A stretch of DNA of 6,783 bases from Lachnospiraceae bacterium (lineage in GTDB: Bacteria; Bacillota; Clostridia; Lachnospirales; Lachnospiraceae). The translations under genes and the position numbers were made by a program. Positions 1 to 5,097 of the stretch are shown here, piece after piece. Below the pieces are notes generated by a model. That model did no database searches, was not told the origin of the DNA, and saw only the letters and a list, made by a program, of their open reading frames with translations. Location of the stretch: the NCBI GenBank assembly GCA_017615375.1, contig JAGAAH010000031.1, forward strand, positions 1 through 6,783, in the 5' to 3' direction. How positions within the stretch are numbered: the stretch's first letter is position 1; every line of letters starts with the position of its first letter.

Positions 1-1
1 A

Positions 2-649
2 GTACAAGAGGGACAGGTAGAACTTACACTTCCCGATTATAACCAGTATTGGAATTATGCGGAGAAAAAAGGATATTCCGGAGTTGCGGTATTTACTAAG
101 ATTAAACCGCTTAACGTTACATACGGAATCGGAATAGACGAACACGATCATGAAGGACGCGTTATAACGCTTGAATTTAAGAACTTTTATCTTGTGTCCG
201 TGTATGTACCGAATTCAAGGCAGGAATTGGAGAGACTTCCCTATAGAATGAAGTGGGAAGACGATTTCTTAAGTTACATCGATTCGCTTAACGAGAAGAA
301 ACCTGTTATATACTGCGGCGACCTTAACGTAGCGCATGAAGAAATCGACCTTAAAAATCCTAAGACTAATCACAAGAATGCGGGATTTACGGATGAGGAA
401 AGAGCAAAGTTTTCTACCGTATTAAGTCACGGATATATAGATACTTTCAGGTATTTCTATCCGGACAAGACCGATATCTATAGCTGGTGGTCGTATAGAT
501 TTAAGTCAAGAGAAAAGAACGCGGGATGGAGAATCGATTACTTTGTGGTATCGGAAAGATTAAAGGATAAGTTGGTGTCGGCGGATATCAAGTGTGATGT
601 ACAAGGCTCGGATCATTGCCCGGTAGAGCTTGTTATCGACGTTAACTAA
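2..649 (+). CDS. exoA: Exodeoxyribonuclease III / AP endonuclease (ExoA type), 5'-partial
   Basis: Partial gene: the frame is open from base 2 to the TAA at 647-649 (215 codons). It continues upstream of the window, so the GTG at 194 is an internal valine and not the start. The family cleaves DNA 5' of abasic sites and has 3'-exonuclease/phosphatase activity in base excision repair, in the cytoplasm. Visible active-site motifs of the exonuclease-endonuclease-phosphatase fold are SVYVPNS with its Tyr (203-205), [12 protein letters not shown] with the Asp/Asn pair (320-328), WRIDYFVVS with its Asp (536-538), and the C-terminal GSDHCPVEL with the catalytic Asp-His (611-616). From memory of Bacillus subtilis ExoA (about 252 aa), roughly 39 N-terminal residues are missing, including the metal-binding Glu of the LQETK motif, which should lie just outside the window. 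No frameshift or lost catalytic residue is seen. It appears to be a separate transcription unit from the downstream operon. Confidence 0.95.
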   Translation, partial: VQEGQVELTLPDYNQYWNYAEKKGYSGVAVFTKIKPLNVTYGIGIDEHDHEGRVITLEFKNFYLVSVYVPNSRQELERLPYRMKWEDDFLSYIDSLNEKKPVIYCGDLNVAHEEIDLKNPKTNHKNAGFTDEERAKFSTVLSHGYIDTFRYFYPDKTDIYSWWSYRFKSREKNAGWRIDYFVVSERLKDKLVSADIKCDVQGSDHCPVELVIDVN

Positions 650-683
650 AAGGTCATAATTGTTCAAAAATTATTTACCTTTT
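648..683 (+). terminator. Probable AT-rich intrinsic terminator of exoA
   Basis: A long stem-loop starts inside the exoA stop codon. AAAAGGT (648-654) pairs with ACCTTTT (677-683). Above a small internal loop, ATAATT (656-661) pairs with AATTAT (669-674), leaving a 7-nt loop. The U-run (680-683) forms part of the 3' arm. The stem has only two G-C pairs, so termination could be weak, and the symmetric A-run/T-run means it could work in both directions. Its position directly at the stop codon, just before a new promoter, supports the call. Confidence 0.5.
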
Positions 684-687
684 GGAC

Positions 688-716
688 TTGACAAAGCCAT
701 AAGAAAATACTATACT
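688..716 (+). promoter_or_regulatory. Strong sigma-A promoter, TTGACA-17-TATACT
   Basis: The -35 box TTGACA (688-693) is a perfect consensus. A 17-bp spacer separates it from TATACT (711-716), a 5/6 match to TATAAT. Transcription should begin near 722-724. The promoter does not lead straight into a gene: an intrinsic terminator lies about 50 nt downstream, and the first convincing start codon is at 914. An 8-bp direct repeat, TGACAAAG (689-696 and 716-723), covers the -35 box and the predicted start site. Confidence 0.75.
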
Positions 717-722
717 GACAAA

Positions 723-797
723 GTCGCTTGAACAAAAGTGATATAACTTTTTCATAAACCTTCTTCTTAAACCGCACGCGAAAGCTTGCGGTTTTTG
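723..797 (+). ncRNA. Candidate ~75-nt small RNA or attenuated leader
   Basis: This is the stretch between the predicted start of the 688-716 promoter and the end of the U-run after the 769-796 terminator. It has no usable open reading frame: there is no ATG, and the GTG at 738 is followed by a stop two codons later. It can form a 5' AT hairpin in which AAAAGT (734-739) pairs with ACTTTT (746-751), then a single-stranded pyrimidine stretch, CCTTCTTCTT (759-768), then the terminator hairpin. I do not recognise it as a known RNA family. The alternative is that it is the 5' leader of the downstream operon, attenuated by the terminator. The evidence is purely architectural. Confidence 0.4.
769..796 (+). 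terminator. Intrinsic terminator with GAAA tetraloop
   Basis: AAACCGCA (769-776) pairs perfectly with TGCGGTTT (787-794). After a C/U mismatch, GC (778-779) pairs with GC (784-785), closing a GAAA tetraloop (780-783), a very stable loop type. Five Ts (792-796) finish the unit. It lies about 120 nt past the exoA stop, so it more likely ends the transcript starting near 723 than exoA itself, though it may also catch exoA read-through. Confidence 0.8.
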
Positions 798-834
798 ATG
801 TTATACGGGGTATTTTATTACAGGAAACGTAGGG

Positions 835-860
835 CACGCAAGGGCTTAAAGCCTTGCGTG
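835..860 (+). terminator. GC-rich 9-bp hairpin: second terminator or operator
   Basis: CACGCAAGG (835-843) pairs without mismatch with CCTTGCGTG (852-860) around an 8-nt loop. The sequence after it, TTCTTGCTTT (861-870), is T-rich but interrupted, so termination is plausible but not certain. The 3' arm overlaps the weak -35 region of the promoter at 854-882, so the inverted repeat could instead be a binding site for a regulator of the operon. I cannot decide between these roles from sequence. Confidence 0.45.
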
Positions 861-882
861 TTCTTGCTTTATATGGTAAAAT
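854..882 (+). promoter_or_regulatory. Probable operon promoter with extended -10
   Basis: TGGTAAAAT (874-882) combines the TGn extension with TAAAAT, a 5/6 match to the -10 consensus. A 17-bp spacer places TTGCGT (854-859) at -35, which matches only the TTG. Extended -10 promoters tolerate a poor -35. Transcription would start near 889, giving a ~25-nt leader that carries the Shine-Dalgarno at 904 and the ATG at 914. This is the closest candidate promoter for the three-gene operon. Confidence 0.45.
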
Positions 883-903
883 AACTCTGTATGAGTGTGC
901 CTT

Positions 904-908
904 GGAGG
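904..908 (+). promoter_or_regulatory. Ribosome binding site that fixes the methyltransferase start
   Basis: GGAGG lies 5 nt before the ATG at 914-916. The frame stays open upstream to a TTG at 854, but that codon sits inside the 3' arm of a GC hairpin, overlaps the promoter and has no Shine-Dalgarno site. The 20 extra residues are therefore not believed. Confidence 0.85.
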
Positions 909-913
909 TAGTA

Positions 914-2407
914 ATGGTAGAATCGCTGATTCAAAGTTTACAGGATAATATTGAAGTCAGAGCAACGCTTATTAAAGTGCGGGATTTGATTAAAGATGCT
1001 GACGAACTTGCCGCATTTAAGAAGGCTTTCCGGGATAGCGCTTTTAAGGAGACCTTCTATGGTTTTCTTAAGAACGACGATGCCAAGGTGAGACGTGCTG
1101 CAGCCAAGATATTATCAACGGTCGGCGATGAAGAAGCGTTGGAACCCATCTTTAATGCATACCTTGAGGAAGAGACATTATACGTAAGAGAAGATTTACT
1201 TATTGCAATTTCATCTTTTAAGTACGGAAAGTATAAGGATAAGCTTAGGAATAAGCTTGATTCTTTAATTAACGGCGTTTACAAGGAAGATGAAGAGGTT
1301 CATATATCAAGCGAGATTAGAATGCTCTACGAGATGCTCCTTGAGAAAAATGCGATTAAGGGGCATGAATTTAATAAGCTTCCGGGAACGACGGAAATTA
1401 TGCTTACAACCAAAAGAGGCCTTGAAGAATATACTTTGCAGGCGGTTCACGGTATGCCTAAGAAGAAGATTCACGGCGGCGTAATGGTTAAGACATCGGA
1501 TTATGAGGCCATATATAAGATAAGAACTTTTGAAGAGGCGCTTATATATGTGGGAGAGACCGAGAAAGAAGCAATCTTACCGCACGATATGGCGGCGTTT
1601 ATAACGGATTCGGGTGTTGTTAAATTCTTGAATTCTGCGTTATATGGCGGTGATACGTACTTTTACAGACTCGATGCGGATGCAAAGGTTACCGGAGAAG
1701 ACAGAAGCGGATATATCAAAGCATTAACCAAAGAGATACAGAAGAGAACGGAAAATAAGCTGATAAATGTGCCGTCGAACTATGAGATTGAACTAAGACT
1801 TAGGGCGAGTGCGCAGGATAAGGTTAAGTTATATCTTAAGCTTTGCCTTGTTCACGATAACAGGTTTAATTACAGGAAAGAAGCCATATCCCAGTCGATT
1901 AAGCCATATATGGCAGCGACCATAGTGGAGATGGCAAAGCCATATCTTAAGAAGGACGTAAGAATCATAGATCCTTTCTGCGGAGTGGGAACTATGCTTC
2001 TTGAAAGAAGACTTGCGGTAAGCGCAGAGAGTGCATACGGGGTCGACTTTTTTGGAGAAGCTATAGATAAGGCAAGAACGAATTCGGAACTTATCGGTCC
2101 CGATATTCATTATGTACAGCGTAATTTTGCCGATTTTACGCATGAGCATAAGTTTGACGAGATAATCACCGATATGCCGATTAAGAGCGATAAAATCGGA
2201 ATTGACGAGATAAGAAATATATACGGTATTCTTTTTAAGAAAGGGTTAGAGCTTTTACGAAGCGGAGCCGTAATGATAGTATACGGTAACGAGCATAACG
2301 AGATTAAGAAGAATTTGCGTATATATCAGAATGAATATGGATTAGAACGCGATTTCGTGATTGATGAGAGAACGGATTCGCATCTATATATAATTTTTAG
2401 AAAGTAA
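914..2407 (+). CDS. HEAT-repeat / THUMP-like RNA methyltransferase
   Basis: 497 aa, predicted SAM-dependent methyltransferase acting on tRNA or rRNA in the cytoplasm. Residues ~44-105 form a helical HEAT-like segment (FLKNDDAKVRRAAAKIL and following). Residues ~160-300 begin EIMLTTKRGLEE (161-172), like the opening of the THUMP-containing part of RlmL-type enzymes. Residues ~315-497 are the Rossmann methyltransferase. Before it is YRKEAISQSIKPYMAA (from 320), which corresponds to the R...LRP.lAa block of this family. Motif I is DPFCGVGTMLLE (353-364), and the acidic ribose-binding residue is D378 in YGVDFF. The catalytic motif IV, usually D/N-PP-Y or DLPFG, reads TDMPIKS (419-425): Asp and the second Pro remain but the aromatic is Ile. 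N2-methylguanosine formation is the nearest family activity, but substrate and activity are uncertain. The ATG is chosen by the GGAGG at 904. The next gene starts 6 nt after the stop, so this is the first gene of an operon. Confidence 0.8.
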   Translation: MVESLIQSLQDNIEVRATLIKVRDLIKDADELAAFKKAFRDSAFKETFYGFLKNDDAKVRRAAAKILSTVGDEEALEPIFNAYLEEETLYVREDLLIAISSFKYGKYKDKLRNKLDSLINGVYKEDEEVHISSEIRMLYEMLLEKNAIKGHEFNKLPGTTEIMLTTKRGLEEYTLQAVHGMPKKKIHGGVMVKTSDYEAIYKIRTFEEALIYVGETEKEAILPHDMAAFITDSGVVKFLNSALYGGDTYFYRLDADAKVTGEDRSGYIKALTKEIQKRTENKLINVPSNYEIELRLRASAQDKVKLYLKLCLVHDNRFNYRKEAISQSIKPYMAATIVEMAKPYLKKDVRIIDPFCGVGTMLLERRLAVSAESAYGVDFFGEAIDKARTNSELIGPDIHYVQRNFADFTHEHKFDEIITDMPIKSDKIGIDEIRNIYGILFKKGLELLRSGAVMIVYGNEHNEIKKNLRIYQNEYGLERDFVIDERTDSHLYIIFRK

Positions 2408-2413
2408 TAATGA

Positions 2414-5065
2414 ATGGAAACAATGATGAAAGTTAGTGAGAAAGAGAATTATCCCGGTGCGGGCAAGCTTGACCTCGATAATTCGTTTATCCCGGCGCTG
2501 CAGCATTTCTTATATGTAGCGAACGGGGTGTATGCAACAACACTGGATGCTGCAGGAAATGTCATAGCAGAACTTGACACACAGACCGAAGAGGAGAGAG
2601 AGTTCTTAAGACGCGTGGTGCCACCGGAACGCATGAAAGAAGTGGCGATGAGTATCGAGAATAATTTCGTTGAAGAGATTATATCGGTACGGACAGATTC
2701 GGAATATGTTGTAAGCGAGGCCGTTATACTCAGACTTGACGGAATGCCTAAGGGAGTGATGATTATAACGGGTGTTATAAGCGATTCACTCGAAGACGCC
2801 GAGATACCGGCAAGTATCAAGTTAACACAGCTTGATGAATATGAGAGAATAGTTGAAATGGGAATTAAGGTATTGTCGGAGTACCTTACATCGAGTACCA
2901 AAGAGCAAAAGGCAGAGATTCTTTTAAACGAGATGCATCAGGACTCGATTAAGCTTGAAGAGGATTATGTAAGATCCGCACTTATAACCGACATAGTCCA
3001 GATGCTTGAATCCGAGAAGGATATTACCAAGATTGTCGAAGAAGTATTCAAGATGGTGTGTGAATACTTGGAGATAGATGTAGCAGACTTATACAGAATT
3101 AATGCCGATAATGTAACGGTATCCGTTATAAGCGAGTGGGCGGTGGATTCTTCATATGCCTGCATGGATAAGGAACAGGATATACCGATTGACAGATATC
3201 CTTTCTTTAAGGGTGAGAATTTCATAATTTCATCCAATACGGATATTAAGAAAGAGCAGAAAGAATTCCTTGATAACGGCGGAATCAAGGCATATATAGT
3301 ATTTCCGATTGTATTAAAGAACGAGATTATTATGTATCTTACATTTAAGTGCATACGGAAAGAACGCATCTTCCAGTATGAGAGTGTAAGATTCATATCG
3401 GATGTAAGAAAGATACTTCAAAGTATTATCATTAAGAGAGTTGCACAGAATTCTCTTACGAGTTCACTTTCTTCACTTGAAGACATACTCGGAAGTATGG
3501 AATGTGCAATATATGTAATAGACCCTATTACGAGAAACCTTTTATTCTACAATGAAGTCTTTGACAAAAAGATGAATGACGAGCTTAAGAAGATAAGACT
3601 TGCGGATTTCTTCGAGCATGGCGAAGTAGTTGTTGAATATGAGGTTAAGCCGCTCAACAGATGGCTTGAATTAAGACAGAAGTCTATCGCGTGGGTAGAC
3701 GGAAGAGAAGTTGAGCTTTATACAATTTACGATATTACCAAGAATAAGATATATGAGTACAACCTTGAAAAATCGACCAATGTGGACTCTTTGACGGGAT
3801 TATTCAACCGTATGAGATGCGAGCAGGATTTGGCAGTGTACATGAATCTTGCCAAGGAGAATAAGGAAAAAGGAGCCTTAATCTTCATGGACCTCGATGA
3901 TTTCAAGCACATCAACGACGGACTCGGTCATCAATACGGTGATATACTTCTTAAGGCGATAGGCACCAACTTAAGACATATAAGAGGTATTGAGAATACG
4001 TGTTACAGAGTCGGCGGTGATGAGTTTGTATGTATCGTTACCGGTAAGGCATATTCGGAACTTAATGTAATATTACAGAGTATCGAGAATATGTTCTCGC
4101 ATCCTTGGCTTCTTAAGGGTGGCGAATATTACTGTACGGCAAGTTCGGGAGTGTGCAGATTCCCAAGTGATGCCGATGTACCGGCCGATGCGATAAGAAA
4201 AGCGGATATCGCTTTATCCGAGGCAAAAAGAGGCGGTAAGAACAAGATTGCATTCTATGACAGCGAGACCATCAATAACGAAGTTAAGCGCCTCGATATG
4301 GAAAAAGCATTGCGACTCGCATGCATCCATCCGGAAGAAGAATTTGAGGTGTATTATCAGCCGATAATCGATGTAACCGCTGAGGGAGAGAAGTGTATAG
4401 GAGCCGAAGCTTTGGTAAGGTGGAACTCACCGGAACTTGGAAGACTTAATCCGGGAGATTTTATACCTGTAGCCGAAGACTTGGGAGTAATTACACAGAT
4501 TGGTGACTTTGTATTAAGAGAAGCTTGTACGTCATGTAAACATTGGAATGACATGGGCAATCCGGATTTCAAAGTTAACGTTAACTTTTCCGTCGTTCAG
4601 TTATTGCAGAACGATATGAAGGATAAGATACTCGAAGTTCTTAAGGAAACGGGGCTTGAACCTAAGAATCTTACCCTTGAAGTTACGGAAAGCCTGGCAA
4701 TCAATGATATTACATATATGAAGAAGATACTTGGTAATATCAAGAAATCGGGTGTTAAGGTTGCACTTGATGATTTCGGTACAGGTTATTCTTCGCTTAA
4801 CCATATACACGAAATGCCTATAGACATTATTAAGGTCGACAGGTGCTTCGTAAGAGATGTGGGTAAGGATGAATATTCACATACCTTTGTTCGTATGGTT
4901 ACGGAATTAGCTAAAGTTATGGACATGAATGTGTGCGTCGAAGGTGTTGAAGAGAAGTCGCAACTTGACATAGTGAAGGAAAGTAAAGTTGATATGATAC
5001 AGGGATTTTATTTTGCGGAACCTATGCCATTTGACGAATTTGAGGCAAAGTTTATTAACCGTTAG
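2414..5065 (+). CDS. Sensor protein with GAF, PAS, GGDEF and EAL domains (c-di-GMP synthesis and breakdown)
   Basis: 883 aa, soluble, with no membrane segment or signal peptide. Order: unassigned sensory domain (~23-125), helical linker (~137-197), GAF-like (~198-340), PAS-like (~355-445), GGDEF (~455-615), EAL (~637-880). The cyclase half has DSLTGLFNR (from 458), FMDLDDFKHINDGLGHQYGD with metal Asp D493, and GGDEF at 534-538, all intact. The residues six and nine before GGDEF are Asn and Gly, so the RxxD inhibitory site is absent. The phosphodiesterase half keeps EAL (665-667) in GAEALVRW, the Asn of VNFS, the Glu of LEVTES, DDFGTGYSS (786-794), IKVDRCF, EGVEE and QGFYFAEPMP, so it also looks active. 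A GGDEF domain in such tandems may instead act as a GTP-binding regulator of the EAL. ATG at 2414 is taken by position, with only a weak AGAAAG upstream. M4 and M5 (2423, 2426) are possible starts, and coupling to the preceding gene 6 nt away is likely. Domain identities for GAF and PAS are by pattern and less certain than GGDEF/EAL. Confidence 0.92.
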   Translation: METMMKVSEKENYPGAGKLDLDNSFIPALQHFLYVANGVYATTLDAAGNVIAELDTQTEEEREFLRRVVPPERMKEVAMSIENNFVEEIISVRTDSEYVVSEAVILRLDGMPKGVMIITGVISDSLEDAEIPASIKLTQLDEYERIVEMGIKVLSEYLTSSTKEQKAEILLNEMHQDSIKLEEDYVRSALITDIVQMLESEKDITKIVEEVFKMVCEYLEIDVADLYRINADNVTVSVISEWAVDSSYACMDKEQDIPIDRYPFFKGENFIISSNTDIKKEQKEFLDNGGIKAYIVFPIVLKNEIIMYLTFKCIRKERIFQYESVRFISDVRKILQSIIIKRVAQNSLTSSLSSLEDILGSMECAIYVIDPITRNLLFYNEVFDKKMNDELKKIRLADFFEHGEVVVEYEVKPLNRWLELRQKSIAWVDGREVELYTIYDITKNKIYEYNLEKSTNVDSLTGLFNRMRCEQDLAVYMNLAKENKEKGALIFMDLDDFKHINDGLGHQYGDILLKAIGTNLRHIRGIENTCYRVGGDEFVCIVTGKAYSELNVILQSIENMFSHPWLLKGGEYYCTASSGVCRFPSDADVPADAIRKADIALSEAKRGGKNKIAFYDSETINNEVKRLDMEKALRLACIHPEEEFEVYYQPIIDVTAEGEKCIGAEALVRWNSPELGRLNPGDFIPVAEDLGVITQIGDFVLREACTSCKHWNDMGNPDFKVNVNFSVVQLLQNDMKDKILEVLKETGLEPKNLTLEVTESLAINDITYMKKILGNIKKSGVKVALDDFGTGYSSLNHIHEMPIDIIKVDRCFVRDVGKDEYSHTFVRMVTELAKVMDMNVCVEGVEEKSQLDIVKESKVDMIQGFYFAEPMPFDEFEAKFINR
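4571..4588. repeat. 18-bp perfect palindrome inside the EAL-coding region
   Basis: AAAGTTAACGTTAACTTT is identical to its own reverse complement and contains GTTAACGTTAAC. In frame it encodes K-V-N-V-N-F, the conserved strand carrying the Mg-binding Asn of EAL domains. Symmetry may therefore come partly from the repeated Val-Asn dipeptide and codon choice. Confidence 0.6.
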
Positions 5066-5078
5066 TTTAATAAAAACC

Positions 5079-5083
5079 GGAGG
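5079..5083 (+). promoter_or_regulatory. Ribosome binding site with unusually long spacing
   Basis: GGAGG is the only good Shine-Dalgarno before the TPR-GGDEF gene, but 14 nt separate it from the ATG at 5098, against a usual 5-9. No ATG, GTG or TTG lies in frame between them; an in-frame ATA occurs at 5089-5091. AACT (5084-5087) can pair with AGTT (5093-5096) around CATAC, which would shorten the gap, though 4 bp is a weak stem. Confidence 0.7.
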
Positions 5084-5097
5084 AACTCATACAGTTT

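Noticed and set aside
194..196. GTG as the start of the first gene
   Set aside because: The frame is open upstream to the window edge, and the upstream residues match the conserved N-terminal half of ExoA, so this is an internal codon.
717..800. A c-di-GMP, preQ1 or fluoride riboswitch in the leader, suggested by the GAAA tetraloop and the downstream GGDEF genes
   Set aside because: The region is too short and lacks the conserved core sequences and multi-helix junction of those classes. The tetraloop belongs to the terminator.
854..913. In-frame upstream extension of the methyltransferase from a TTG at 854
   Set aside because: It lies in a GC hairpin and promoter region, has no Shine-Dalgarno site, and the ATG at 914 has a well-placed GGAGG.
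1829..2149. Minus-strand open frames inside the operon genes, such as 1829-2149, 2449-2901, 2965-3396 and 6097-6540
   Set aside because: They are antisense to genes with clear conserved domains. Their compositions look like reverse-complement shadows, and I see no promoter or ribosome site for them.
2410..2436. Eight-codon frame starting at the ATG overlapping the methyltransferase stop region
   Set aside because: It is too short and out of frame, with no ribosome binding site of its own; it is at most incidental to translational coupling.
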